Counted from the first letter of the stretch, positions 1 through 39,670 are shown. The stretch is DNA of 64,000 nucleotides from Amoebidium appalachense (GCA_963693365.1 CAVNZM010000006.1:6510001-6574000), one strand, 5' to 3'. Numbers and translations are program-made. Notes: generated by a model not told the origin, from the sequence alone.

Positions 1-264
1 ACACTGAATGTGTTGCTCGTGAATGTGTACATCGTACTATATGAAGCATCCCCCCACGGGTGACCTACCCATGTTCAAGTCAAACAGTATCGGAGTTGGG
101 CTTCGTTAACGAGGTGAATAGGTCGAAACTCGGGTACTGTGGATGACGTGGCCCCCCCCTGAGGATGGGCTCTGCTTATTATGCATACTCTTCATGTATG
201 GCTTGCATTCTGCATCGTGTTATCCGTTTGTTCTTGTGTACTTCGTACTTTTTGACGCATTCAA
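1..264 (+). mobile_element. SINE-like repeat, copy A, with poly-C tail
   Basis: This is one of several copies of a dispersed repeat. It carries an A-box-like TATCGGAGTTGG at 88-99 and a B-box-like GGTCGAAACTC at 121-131, the internal promoter layout of tRNA-derived SINEs. The 3' end reads TTCGTACTTTTTGACGCATT then CAA, and runs straight into a poly-C tract from 265. The opposite-strand copy at 58396-58665 aligns along most of its length. The 5' end near base 10 is approximate, and no target-site duplication was identified. Confidence 0.6.
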
Positions 265-271
265 CCCCCCT

Positions 272-302
<31 letters not shown>

Positions 303-329
303 GCGCAGATTTAATACAAGTTTTCTACC

Positions 330-789
330 CTTTTCACATTTTTATGCAACAACCTGAGATTTGATTATGTTCTCTCCCTTTTCTTCCATTGGTTTTGCCG
401 CCTTTGAAATGGGTTTAATACAACAGCATGACTAAAGGGAGCTAAGCATGTCTTCATTCTTTTCTTCTCTGTGATTTTAACGGTTTTTTTTTTTTTTTTT
501 TTTTCCAACGCCGCGACCTGAATGAAGCATCCGTGGTGTTCCTCATCTTTTTTTACTCGTGTTTGCTGTTCACATTTTTTCGAATGCTTTAACGCAGCAA
601 CGTGATTGAATTATCTGGGGCGTCTCTCGTCCCTTTTTAACTCGTGTTTGCTTTTCACATTTTTCTAATGTTTTAACGCAGCAACCTAATTGAATCTGGG
701 GCGTCTCTCGTCCGCTTTCAGTTTTAGGGCGTCTCTCGTCCCCTTTCAGTTTTATATGATTTAAACAACATTTTAATTTTTTAACGCAG
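330..789 (+). repeat. Intronic tandem copies of the septin exon acceptor
   Basis: The sequence TTTAACGCAGCAAC plus a GATTGA-like continuation, which is the acceptor and first bases of the exon at 790, occurs also at about 584-608 and 669-694. More degraded versions lie near 345-365 and 505-525. The linking DNA (ACTCGTGTTTGCTTTTCACA and GGGGCGTCTCTCGTCC) is repeated too, so this is a degenerate tandem array with a unit of roughly 85-100 bp. A T-run lies at 486-504. Confidence 0.75.
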
Positions 790-3072
<2,283 letters not shown>

Positions 3073-3791
3073 TCTGCCGTCTACTCTCCCACCGCCGTGT
3101 GCTAACAGAGATTCTTTAATCCGAACGGTTGGATGATGGGCAAAATAACTGCCGTACTCAACCCGATTGTTAAAGTCCCAGGGGGTGTCTGTGTCCCTAA
3201 GAGGTCACCCTGGTATGCGGTAATATTGGCTAGTATTCACAAGCTTAAACAGTATAGCGGTGTGTTTTTAGTGGTTTGTACGTGCTGTAGCAGTTCTAAA
3301 TACTTCGCGACGGTCTCAGGTTGTTTGTGGCACTTTTGGGTAGGCTTCTTGGAATCGCCCTAAGGTCCCTTGTAGTTTGTTTGATACTGTGAAGATTTTT
3401 GGTTTTGTTTAATTTTATTGAAAATATTGTGAGGTTTACTTATCACTATCGACTCATCCAGAATTGGTTGGGTTTTATTTTATCGCGTGGGTTATGGAAA
3501 TGCAGAAATAATGTACAGTCATGTTAGGGGTTGAGTGTTATTTGGAGTGTGACCCGAGGCAATTCTTGCTTCTTCAGATCTAACGATTGGGTAATGATTA
3601 TAAGTAAAAAAATTTGATGGTGTACACACCCATCCAGCTGTGATTTCGAAAATATTGGCAGCTGTTTATTCGAAATGCGTGCACATGCGTGCCTGTGACA
3701 CTGTACACACGCGTGTGCGTGCTTATGTACACGTCTGTGCATGCGTATGCACGTGCACGCACTTGTGCGCATGTATGTTTGTGTTACGGTC

Positions 3792-3822
<31 letters not shown>

Positions 3823-4658
3823 CGCGCGCTTGTGTAAATCAAATTTGTACGCGCGCGCACGATGTTCGTATGCACATGTACACATGTGTGTAACTGGTGT
3901 GAATGTACACACGCGTACGTGAATGTGTGCCGTGTGCGTGGGTGTGTTTGTCTGTGCTTGTGACTGGTTGCGGTGTTTGCTGGTGGGTTGTGATGATAAT
4001 GATGGTGGTGGTGGTTATTTCGTGGTGGTGGTGGTGGTGGTGGTGGGGCGCCGGGGGGGGCTAAAAATAGAATGTAATATTTGAATCGATTTGGCGCGAG
4101 AATGTGCGCCGCATGCCGTAGCCAAGATCGTCGACGTGGCACAAATCGCGGCTCATGAGCTCATCTCGTACGCGTTCTGAAAGTTTCAAGTTTCAAGAAC
4201 ACAACTATTTTTTTTAATTTTTTTTTTCACGGGCTTAGCTGATGTAGAACTACAGTAACTCAATTCTACGTATACCTGTTTTATGTGGTTGCTCATGTTC
4301 TTTTCTAGTTTCTTGTAATGGTTATGGAGAAAAACGGGCGAACACGTGATTTACTAACTCTGCTTTAGCTTGGGGTCCGGCGGTGGCAACCCGGCATGGG
4401 CATGGCTTAGATCTAGCTGGAGGACTTTAAGGGGCAAGAAGACGTATTCACGAAGCAATTTTGCAAAAACTGTAAGGGCCGGTGTTCTAAGATATCTCTG
4501 TCGTCACTTCTTAATAAAACCCTACCATTTTTTTTTGAGGCCCTCGAGAACCAACACAATACTCTACCTCCCTTGGTGCCTTTGGCCACTAGGCCACCTC
4601 CATGCAGCTGTCGGCACTCGCAGTTTGGGAACAAGGATAGCGGATCTTCGTTACAGGC
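3073..4658. other. Intergenic region between septin 3' end and SPG7-like gene
   Basis: No exon could be supported here. It holds a (GT)n-rich block at 3670-3960, a (GGT)n stretch near 4000-4045, and ordinary sequence containing the septin 3' UTR and the likely SPG7-like promoter. No clear AATAAA follows the septin stop, and no TATA or CCAAT box was recognised. Confidence 0.5.
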
Positions 4659-26278
<21,620 letters not shown>

Positions 26279-26430
26279 TTTTTTTAACCTTTTTTTATTT
26301 CATTGTTTGCAATGTTAGCAAGATGCCCATTGGTTTTATACAAATAATGCCAACATTACCAGATGGCCGCAAACTGCAGCTATACTTATTTATTTTATTT
26401 TATTTTATTTTTTTTATTTTTATTTTTTTT

Positions 26431-26461
<31 letters not shown>

Positions 26462-26677
26462 GGGGGTTAAATTTTGGTTGTGGCAGTAGCATGCATGGAT
26501 GCAAGGTTCAAGGCGTGTTTCTGAATGAAATCCTCATTGGCTTGCTGACTGGGCTCTTGTTTCTTTTTTTTTCCATTGTGGGTGTATGTCCCTTCTTGGT
26601 GCAATGTGCTGGGGCGGTTTGTGAGATGAGGGCCCGTTGTGGTGGTGGTTTCCCCTGCTGATGCGTGTTGGTGACGA

Positions 26678-26715
<38 letters not shown>

Positions 26716-27549
26716 GAATTCAACTCGTACCTTAAGTTGACAGTGTGTGTCTTTACATGCTTCGTTGTGATGATATGTGAATGACATAATTTATAAAACT
26801 ATTTTGCTAGCCTCAGAGGTTTCCTGTACGTGCACGCAGTGCGTGGTCAAATACAAATATCTTCATTGCGAAATTGTATATCCCATCGATATCGATATCC
26901 TGCGAGATGACGTCTGATAAGATGTGCAGAGTGTGCATATATATCCTCGCGAACACACGAAGTAGATATACCCCAATTTCCCTGGCAGCAGCTGGCTTCA
27001 CATTTACTCGAGCAAAAAAAATGAGATTGGTGGATAGATAGTGTGGATTATTTGCTATACTGACTCGTTGCAAATATTGAGAACCCCCAAAAAGGTTAGC
27101 AAATTGTGGGGGGGAGGGGGGGGGGGGGATTTCCTGTACATGCATACATGGAGAATGCTTGTGTGTGTATGCACTCTTTTTTTGAGTGCCATTAGCGTTG
27201 ATCTTGTGTGTGTGTGTGTGTGTGTCATCACACTGCTCAACACAACACGGTGGATCCTCAAGTTAAGTTTAGGCACATGCACGCACCAAACCGAAAAATG
27301 AGATTCGCTGGGCAGCTGGAAACAGGACAATATATGGATATATGGGGTGCTTTATTGTTTCTGCTTGCAAGTGGCTTACCACACTATAGGTACCTGATTC
27401 ATGTCTTCATTTATCCATCATCACAACTGCCTCCCTCTCCCTCCTCCCCCCCCTCCCCCCCCCCCATACCCCATATACTGCATGTGACACACACACAAAC
27501 ACATCTACACACTCAGGACACACACACACGCACGCGCACGCACACGTAC

Positions 27550-27592
<43 letters not shown>

Positions 27593-27949
27593 GACACACA
27601 CACTGGGGGGCGCGGGGGGGGGGGGGGGGGGGGGGGGGGGGGAGAGAGAGAGAAGGGGAGTACACAGTAGTGCTCAAACTATCTACACAACATCACAGAA
27701 AAACTTTCAGAAGAAGCGCGAAAAAGCAGCAGCAAAGCAATGACGACAGTTGGCGCCCATCTCCCTCAGTCCCAATTTCAACGGTTTCACTCGACCTACA
27801 ACCCCTACAAGTGGAACTCCTAACCCCTTTCCCCTCCCCTCCCCCGCCCTTCCCCTCCCCTCCTCCTTCCCCCCCCCCCCCCCCCCCCCCCCCAACCCAC
27901 CCACACACACACACGCCTTACCATTCTCCTACCCTCCCCTCCTCCTACT

Positions 27950-28013
<64 letters not shown>

Positions 28014-30480
28014 ACCATACGCGGGCGCACAAACAATACCACCACCGAGACCCGGCCTGCCCAACCTTCCCGTCGAACAAGGAGAAACAAAAAATGTTAG
28101 TACAAAAAAGGTAGGAAAGGGATCATTGCTACAGTAGCGTATGTTTTAGATGATACATCGACCACATTTCTATTTGCAAGCACGCAGACCTCCCAATCTC
28201 TCTCTTGCCCACGTAATGTCTTCTTAGTACAGCGCTGGCGTGCATGTGATTCAAAGCACACAAAGTTTTAACTTTGCCCGTATACACATAGTTCTATTGA
28301 TTCAAGCAATCGTTTGCCACTTACTCCAACCCCCCAATTACTACCAAGTTGAACCATCCATCCTCCCCCCCCCTCCCCCCCTTCCTACCCTGTCTTTCCG
28401 TCGGCATTTCTCCCCCTCCCCCCCCCCCCCGGCACCCTTTCAGCTCTTCTCCCTCGACCACTACCACAACAACCTCTACCCCCCCCCCCCCCCGGCCCCC
28501 TGCCCCCCCCCCTCCCCCCCCCTCCCCCTTTCCCCCCCAAAGCCCCCTGCACTGCCATTCCCCCTCCCTCCCTCCCTCCCTCCCCCGTCCCCCACCCACT
28601 CAACCCCCAACAAATAAATTAAAAATTTCTACCCATTTAACACGATTTCCCTCACCTCGGAAACTAATCGCTAATGATTATCGGTATAAAATAAAATAGA
28701 ACACCCTCACACTTGCCCCGCGGCATAGGCAAAGATACTCCACCCCATCAAACGGACATACATAGATCCCCCCCCCCCCCCCCCCCCCTAACCCCACCCT
28801 CCTTTAACCCTTCCTGCCCGCCTCCTCCCCCCGTCCCTCCCCCCCCCCCCCCCCCCCCCCCTCTCTCTCTCTCTCTCCCCCCTCCCCCCCCCCAACCTTC
28901 CCGTGGCTTTCCATTTCCTTTCCGCATGTTGAACTCTTTGTACACCCCGGCACCACAAAATGCCTCACATGCACTCATACCATATGCTAACAGAAATCAA
29001 CCAAACTTACAATGTACCTTCATTTTAAGGTCACATTGTGGTTCCTTCCCCTTCCTTCTTTCGTCCCTCGAACCCCAGGATATCCCAAGGCCCATTTCCA
29101 CAAATCCAAGTCCCCTCGATCCCCCCCCCCCCCCCCCCCCCCCCCCCTCCCCCCCTCCTCCCCCCCCCCACACCACCACGACACACACACACACACAGAC
29201 ACACACACACACACAGACACACACAATCAGTCTTTCTTCCACCTTTTCTACTACCAACCCCCCTCCCTCTCCCTCTCCCTCCCTTCCCCCCCCCCCCCCC
29301 CCCCCCCCCTCGCCCCCTCTCCCCCGGGCCCCATCTTCCCACCCTTCCCCTCCACACAACCACACAAGCCCTCAACACCTCCACTATAGCTGCTACCACA
29401 GCATACAAATCATGAATAGATAGTCCGTTAGCCGTATTCCTTTCCACCACCCCACAAACCTCCTTGAGATTAGGAACATCTTTTTCCTGTCAGCCATGGT
29501 ACAACTTAGGTATCTAAGGGGTTTACGCTGTTTAATCGAGGCAAAGAGAGACCAGTCTCAGGTATGGGGGTTTTTGCTCGGAATCTCCCCTCAGCAGTAT
29601 ATCACGATCAAGTACATAGATGTCGGGTGATGATTATATATCAGCCTTTACTTTCTCTACGAGGCACCATAAAGACTGAGAAAAATCAATTAGTTGGGTT
29701 CCCCGTTTTTTTTGTTTTTTTTGTGTTTTTTTTTGGCTCCCCTGGGACACTCGGTATCAGCTGGTGTGTGGTGTGTGTGACTGGTGTGCGTGTGTGTGAC
29801 TGGTGTGTGTGTGTGTGTGTGGCTGGTGTGTGTGTGTGTGGCTGGTGTGTGCTATATCAATGTAATAGATACATAAATAGCTGTCTACTTAGTTACGCGC
29901 ATCACACGTAGATAGATTGCTTCTTTGGGTGGTTGCAAATGCAGATCATATTTATAGCAGTAAATGACTACTACTACTCAAAACGGGAAAAGCAAGAACC
30001 GTGGCAAGAAGCACACGTACCTCAGGTGCCTAGTGTGTGGATTTCTCTGTGGTTTTCTGTACTGCAGTGTTTCTTTATCACTTATCCAATCTCGATTGTA
30101 CGCAGCCTATGACGTAAAGTACATTTTGCTTGCTACCCGTCCGTACACGCCCACATCCATAAGCTCGCTTCTGTAAGCGCAACAGCAAAAAACATGGATG
30201 GGAAGGCGCTGCATGCAACGCCGTCCGACAACCGAGATTTATGTCGCACGCTTCAGAAACCTGCTGTCATGATCCTACCGCTCCCACTACATACGAAATT
30301 GTGCATATCTGTCGCTCCAAGTGTATGTTTTTTGGGTTGCATAATGCATTTTCTGGTTCACTCCTCCCCTCCTAGGCCTGAAAAAGCTTCAAAAACTGCA
30401 AGATATTCGTCTGTTCGGCCTTCGGGGAAGGACCGCTTCAACCCCGGCTGCTTTTCGTGCGGTGCGTTTTGTCCGATCAC
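26279..30480. other. Intergenic region without supported genes
   Basis: This stretch holds a T-run to G-run junction (26400-26466), poly-G (26681-26714), CA repeats (27480-27605) and several poly-C blocks (27868-27892, 27951-27999, 29121-29147). The parts free of low complexity (26720-27110, 28090-28350, 29390-30480) contain no convincing gene. A weak candidate minus-strand exon near 29387-29496 is discussed under findings. Confidence 0.5.
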
Positions 30481-30496
30481 TCCGAGCCTCCGAGGA

Positions 30497-30917
30497 CCTT
30501 ATAATAGCCGCTTGTTGATTGGCTGACAAGGTTTTAGCATTCGCTGCTATTTCGATTGGCTCATGCTTGTGATTCGACGTACCATAACGATCATCGTCAT
30601 CACAGCTTTGCCGACGTTTTTACAACTAAATAGGAAGTAGAGCCTATAAATATTTATATCAACGACTTTTTATGTGCGCATGTACTAACATATTTGGGTT
30701 TTCTGGGCCTTCTGGTTTATTTTGTGGTGACTAAACTGAGAAAGACCCACCTGGATAGCGCTGCACATGTGGTGCGGCTTTAGCCAATCGTACGCCGAGA
30801 TTATAAATATACCATATACGGTAGGTGCTGTCGCCAATCAGATAAATTGACCAATCGATTTAGAACCTTTCGTCGCCAATCAAATCGCTGCTCCTACGAG
30901 AGCCACGGGTATATAAA
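30497..30917 (+). promoter_or_regulatory. Pyruvate kinase promoter with six CCAAT boxes and TATA boxes
   Basis: CCAAT pentamers lie at 30784-30788, 30834-30838, 30851-30855 and 30876-30880, and inverted (ATTGG) at 30518-30522 and 30555-30559. TATA-like elements are TTATAAATAT at 30801-30810 and TATATAAA at 30910-30917, the latter 113 bp before the start codon and so fitting initiation near 30940. CCAAT boxes are the target of NF-Y in opisthokonts; its role here is inferred. Confidence 0.7.
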
Positions 30918-31029
30918 CCAACATCGCGCTCATTTTCTAACCAGTTCGCATCACACGGTCTTCGGAACCGAGCAGAAACAAAACAAGATTTCAAACACCC
31001 AAACTCTTTCCACTTACACAATCACAATC

Positions 31030-32607
31030 ATGCCTGAGAGGCGCACATCCGTCCTCCTGCCCAACACCGTCCTGGCCAACCAGGAGCGGGCGGCGCAGGA
31101 GACCACCCGTATTGGCCACATGGCCGCTTTGAACATTTACTCGGAACCCACGGACCTTCGTCGTACTTCCATCATCTGCACTATCGGGCCCAAGACAGGT
31201 ACGGTCGAGAAACTGACCGAGCTCCGCCGCGCCGGCATGAACATAATGCGCCTGAACTTTTCCCACGGCTCGTACGAATTCCACGGTGGTCTCATTGCCA
31301 ACCTGCGCGAGTCCTGCGCTAAGTTCCCCGGCCCACCCGTTGCGATTGCCCTCGACACCAAGGGGCCTGAGATCCGCACGGGTATGCTACCGGACGGCGA
31401 CGTTAAGCTCGAAACCGGTGACATCATCACTTTGCGCATGGGCGAGGAGTGGTTCGAGAAGGGCAACAAGACCGACGTGTACTGCGACTACAAGAATTTG
31501 CCCAAGGTTATCGACGTTGGCGGCATCATTTTCATCGACGACGGTCTTCTGTCTCTCGAGGTGGCAGAGAAGGGCGAGGATTTCGTTAAGTGCAAGTGCC
31601 TGAACGGTGGTCTGCTTGGTGGGCGCAAAGGGTGCAACCTCCCCAACGTCAACGTTGATTTGCCTGCCCTGTCCGACAAGGACAAGAGTGATCTCCGGTG
31701 GGGTGTGTCCCAGGGTGTCGATATGATCTTTGCCTCTTTCATTCGCAAGCCGTCGGACGTGCGCGAGATTCGCGAGTGCCTCGGTGAGGACGGCAAGCAC
31801 GTTAAGATTATGGTTAAGATCGAAAACCATGAGGGTATCCGCAACTTCCCCGAAATTCTTAAGGAGACAGACGGCGTGATGGTTGCCCGCGGTGACATGG
31901 GTATCGAGGTACCCAGCGAGAAGGTGTTTCTTGCCCAGAAGATGATCATTGCACAGTGCAACATGGCCGGCAAGCCCGTCATCTGCGCCACCCAAATGCT
32001 CGACTCAATGACATACAACCCCCGCCCCACCCGCGCCGAGGTTTCCGACGTCGCAAACGCGGTTCTCGACGGCGCTGATTGTGTGATGCTTTCTGGTGAG
32101 ACCGCAAAGGGTAACTACCCCGTCGAGACGGTCACTATGATGTCCAACGTGTGCAAGGAAGCTGAGGCTGCTTTCCTTTACAAGCCCGTTATGGATGAGC
32201 TCCGCACCTTAACCTCCGCCGTCAACACCACCGAGACAATGGCGCTCGCCGCCGTTGAGGCCTCGTGGTCGCAAAACTCCGCGGCGATTATCGTTCTCTC
32301 CACCACAGGTAGCAGCGCACGTTTCGTTTCCAAGTACCGCCCCCGCTGCCCCATTATCATGGTTACCCGCAACCCCGGTGTGGCCCGCCAAGGACACCTC
32401 TCCCGCGGTGTTTTCCCTCTTCTGTATACGAGCGCAAAGGCTGCATCCTTCCAAGACGACGTGGATGCACGCATTAACTGGGCACTTGAGGAGGCGGTGG
32501 CGGCTGGTTTTGTTAAGGCCGGCTCTACCGTGGTTGCCCTGCAGGGCTGGCGCGATGGCGAGGGTCGCACCAACACCCTCAGAACGCTCGTTGTCCCCGG
32601 CAAGTAG
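31030..32607 (+). CDS. Pyruvate kinase
   Basis: A single uninterrupted frame of 525 codons. The enzyme transfers phosphate from phosphoenolpyruvate to ADP, the last step of glycolysis, in the cytosol. Visible motifs are NIMRLNFSHG (71-80, active-site Arg, Asn, Ser, His), LDTKGPEIRTG (108-118; the Glu at this place marks K+-dependent enzymes), KIENHEG with catalytic Lys 263, ARGDMGIEVP (286-295), CATQML (319-324) and RPTRAEVSDVANAVLDG (332-348). The C-terminal domain has STTGSSARF (424-432) and GWRDGEGRTNT (506-516), where animal and fungal enzymes bind fructose 1,6-bisphosphate, so allosteric control is likely (inference). The start is the ATG at 31030, because the in-frame codons upstream overlap the TATA box. 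Length is typical of the family. Third positions are strongly C/G-biased, consistent with high expression. No introns, unlike the SPG7-like, septin and KAT14 genes. Confidence 0.97.
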   Translation: MPERRTSVLLPNTVLANQERAAQETTRIGHMAALNIYSEPTDLRRTSIICTIGPKTGTVEKLTELRRAGMNIMRLNFSHGSYEFHGGLIANLRESCAKFPGPPVAIALDTKGPEIRTGMLPDGDVKLETGDIITLRMGEEWFEKGNKTDVYCDYKNLPKVIDVGGIIFIDDGLLSLEVAEKGEDFVKCKCLNGGLLGGRKGCNLPNVNVDLPALSDKDKSDLRWGVSQGVDMIFASFIRKPSDVREIRECLGEDGKHVKIMVKIENHEGIRNFPEILKETDGVMVARGDMGIEVPSEKVFLAQKMIIAQCNMAGKPVICATQMLDSMTYNPRPTRAEVSDVANAVLDGADCVMLSGETAKGNYPVETVTMMSNVCKEAEAAFLYKPVMDELRTLTSAVNTTETMALAAVEASWSQNSAAIIVLSTTGSSARFVSKYRPRCPIIMVTRNPGVARQGHLSRGVFPLLYTSAKAASFQDDVDARINWALEEAVAAGFVKAGSTVVALQGWRDGEGRTNTLRTLVVPGK

Positions 32608-32926
32608 ATATATTACTGTGATAGATATATCTAGGTAGTTTGTGCCGAGTGCTGGATATATGTAGCTGAACATTCGAGATAACGAGAGGAAAATTCGTAT
32701 AGTAATGGTGCGGGCACTGAATGATGTGATGATATTTTGAGTCTCGGGTCTGTATTAAGGCCTTAAACGTGTTTTGTTTTCAGGGTTTTCAGGGAGAATC
32801 GTGCTGGCCACGGTCTGAAAATCACGGGAGATTGGGCCTAGAGTGACCATTTAGACAAACTTAATGTAGGTAGTCTGTATGCTTATAAATTTAATGGACT
32901 ATGTACATATTAGGATTTTAGATGAT

Positions 32927-32932
32927 AATAAA
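32927..32932 (+). terminator. Candidate polyadenylation signal of pyruvate kinase
   Basis: AATAAA lies 320 bases after the stop codon in AT-rich DNA, and is the only canonical hexamer seen in the 3' region. The distance is long, so use of this signal is uncertain. Confidence 0.4.
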
Positions 32933-36479
<3,547 letters not shown>

Positions 36480-36480
<1 letters not shown>

Positions 36481-38583
36481 ATTGGACACACACCCCGGGT
36501 GGATATCTGAGTTTCATCAGTCTCTCATGTAGTCGCACAGGCAGTCGGGGAATACCCCCAAAGGGGATTGAATGCGGTACCGAGTTCCGTCACACGTGAA
36601 ATTTATGTATGTTTATTTTTTGTGAGGGACTTTTCAAACTATTAGTGTTCTCATCTGCATCATGAGTCCTGCAGACTACCGCGGCAGTTGAGGATATCCC
36701 GTAGATACCAAGCTATCCAGTAGGGGGCAATCGAATTATCATGCTAGGCTAAGCCTAGTCTATCGCCTAAGGCAGGACTGAATTAAATGTATGGTTCACG
36801 TATACGGCAACTAAACACCACTCAAAATCAAAGCCTTTTTATCAAGTAGATACCAAATGAACACGGTGTGGATGGTACTAAAAATCATAAATTACGTAAA
36901 CTGTAAAAGAAAAGCTATTCACATATATGGAAACCATCACATATCACGTAAACATTATTCCTTTGAAGAAAAATGCATCTCGCGCGCCATGCTATGAAAA
37001 CTTATCCCGGATGACGCAGGTACTATTACGGTAGCTAAGTTACACATATCCAGTACTAGCAATTGCTTTATCCCGTAAATACTAAATTCGTATACATCGT
37101 AGATTGTAAACCCTATCATATGACACATGGATGGCAACTAAATAACCTGGGGATAATCTATCTGGTCGATATTCTGGTAGCCAAATAATAATAATAATTG
37201 GAATGATAATGTACTTAGCAATAAAAAAGAACCCCACCTCCCTCACATTTGCCAGCTGAAGCTCCCCCTGCCCCCCCGGCTCCCCCCCCCCTCCCCCTCC
37301 CCCCCCCCCCCCCCCCCCCGGTCACACCTACCACATCGGGCCCCACCCAATAACAAGCCGCTGAGCCTCGGTAGAATGAGGGTGGAGGGCAAGAGGGAGG
37401 AGGAGGGGGGGGGGGGAGGGGGGGGGGGGGGGATGGGATATTGGTAGTTGGAGGGGGGAGGGGGGGGGGGGGTGAGGACTAATTAAGACACTTAAACGCG
37501 GGCCTGCCCGCGCGCGGACAAACACATGCCCGAATATGCGTGCACGAACACAAACACACAGACATACACAGACACGCACACACACACAAACACACGAAAA
37601 CCAAAGAAACAGACACAGGCACGCGTGGGCGTACGTGCACCGAACACACACACACACACACGCACACACACACACAAACAGGGACTTGCGCGCGCGCGGA
37701 CATGTCACACACTCGCTCCCTTTCTCACACTGACTTCCACACAATAAATTATGACACACCTGCACACATACATACACATGATCCCTGTAGCACACACACA
37801 CACGTGCACACACCGTGATAGAGACAACATGCATACACACCGTCTGTTGAATAGTCATTGGTTATTATGACTTAACACAAATTTAAACACAGCCATTGCT
37901 GGCACTTGAGGAGTCATATATACACACACAAATTTAAGGTTTAAACACATACACACCGTCACCGTGACACACGTGCACACACGTAGACACACCCGCCTAC
38001 CACACACACAACGCCGGGGCCGTTATAATTATTAATAAAGAGCTCACACTCACACATAGTATTGCAGTACCTTATGATACATGCACAGGATGGCGTTTGT
38101 ATGCCACAGTCAGGCTGGAGCCGGCGGCTGGGCACTCAGGCAACACAGTGGCACAGACGCGCACACCGTGATGTACATACTATGGAATGTGCGATTACTA
38201 GTACACTGTACATCATAATTATCGATGGCGGATGCACGCGTGGTGTAATGGGTTGTACATGTGGATCTGGAGAAGACGAGGGGGGAGAGAGAGGCCTAGG
38301 GGGGGGGGGGGGGGGGGGGGGGGGGATTACATACACACAGCCTCAGTGCAGTGATACAGACGAATTCGAACACCGTGGAACCGATTGTCAAGGACATATT
38401 CTTCTCGTGATGCTATTGCTATCACACAACTTGATATGTCATCGATCAGTATTCAAACAACTCCGGGACAAGGTCTTCGCGCGCCGGCCATCAGTTGATT
38501 GTCAACTGCCACGGTGGGTCCATTTTGATCAAGAGCCCCCACTGAGCCTCGTCTCAAGTTTTCCCCCCGACAAAGTACAGATA
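36480..38583. other. Region with few microsatellites and no recognised gene
   Basis: The first 700 bases are AT-rich and contain loosely repeated TATCCCGTAGATACCAA-like stretches. A C/G-rich patch lies at 37260-37470, a CA-rich patch at 37550-37830, and a poly-G run at 38299-38326. No exon with good splice sites or a coding-like frame was found. Confidence 0.4.
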
Positions 38584-38817
38584 CCGTCCGCGAATAAGAA
38601 CCCCCCAAAATGTGGTTGGAGGGTCGGGGTCAGAATCTTATTGGCGGAAGAGCATCCAGTATGATTTACTCATCCGTCCGCCAGTAAGATCACCCCGAAA
38701 ACTTGCCGGGGGGCAGAATCTAAAAAAACACAGTCGAAAAGATCCAGCCAAAAGAAAAAAAACACCGATTTTGCCGGGGGCGAAATCTTATTGGCGGGGG
38801 TTCTTATTCGCGGACGG
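38584..38817. mobile_element. 234-bp MITE with terminal inverted repeats and TA duplication
   Basis: The ends are inverted copies: CCGTCCGCGAATAAGAACCC on the left and its complement on the right, at least 22 bp long. TA flanks both sides (38582-38583 and 38818-38819), the target duplication of Tc1/mariner/pogo-type elements. A subterminal AATCTTATTGGCGG motif also occurs at both ends. There is no coding capacity, so it would need a transposase from elsewhere. Confidence 0.8.
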
Positions 38818-38818
38818 T

Positions 38819-38902
38819 ATTTGTAGTCGGTTTAAACACTTACTGGGGCATTAGCCTTCGGCATGCAGATTGCGGGCTTTGTAGTCGGTTTAAACACTTA
38901 TC
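38819..38902 (+). repeat. 58-bp partial tandem duplication
   Basis: TTGTAGTCGGTTTAAACACT at 38821 recurs at 38879, directly beside the right end of the MITE. Confidence 0.75.
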
Positions 38903-39670
38903 CAAGTATCATGGTCGTACCGGTCGCGAAGGTAGCTCCTGCAGCTGTCATGTTCTTTTGCCATTGCCACGGCCCGTCGACATGAAGACCACCTTTCAAC
39001 ATAGATTGTATCGATAGTTTTACATCAGATAGTCTTACTTGTGCCATGTCGAAGACCCCGATAGTCTTACATCAGATAGTCTTGTTGCCATTTCGACATG
39101 TACACGACCTCAGCTGAGGCCCCTCAGCTCCGAACCTCGGTATTAGACGTTTCATGGTTAGTATACCGCGTAAAACAAATTTTCGCAATTATCCATGGGG
39201 GACTACGCACTCAGTCTTATAAATTTTTTGTCACTTTCTACAAATACATTTCTTTCAAATTTGGCGTTCACGGGGCACGGTGGGGCTTGCGCATGGTCGG
39301 AGGGCCGTGCGCGTGGGCTTGTGTCTGGGATCCGGTGCACGTGCACTAGTACTCGTGCACCGAAAGAACAACTTGAAGTCATGACTCGATCATGACCAGG
39401 GCACGCGTCAAGCCTTATTCGCCAGAGATCTTGTTTTATCCAGCATGTGATCACGAGAGCCTCTTACTTTCGTTATCTATCTATATTTAGGCAAGAAACT
39501 AAGGTGTATTTATTTCATGAGTATCTCTTTTTTTTTTTTTTTTTGCAAGCAAGCAGCGGAAATTGTCTACAGCTGCAGGGAGTTGGGGAAGCAAAGATCT
39601 AAAAACTTTGTTCGAGGCCATCATCATCTGAGGCCATGTAGCCTACAGGAATGCGCAAGGAATCCTGATT
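38903..39670. other. Unassigned region
   Basis: It contains a short direct repeat (GATAGTCTTACATCAGATAG at about 39060, with a related copy near 39013) and a T17 run at about 39529-39545. No gene was recognised. Confidence 0.4.

Noticed and set aside
30847-31029. 61-codon N-terminal extension of pyruvate kinase
   Set aside because: The in-frame stretch overlaps the TATATAAA box and CCAAT motifs and has no family similarity. The ATG at 31030 gives a normal-length enzyme.
31030-32607. Pyruvate kinase as a processed retrogene
   Set aside because: Intronless, but it has its own CCAAT/TATA promoter, no A-tail and no flanking duplication, and its coding frame is intact with strong codon bias.
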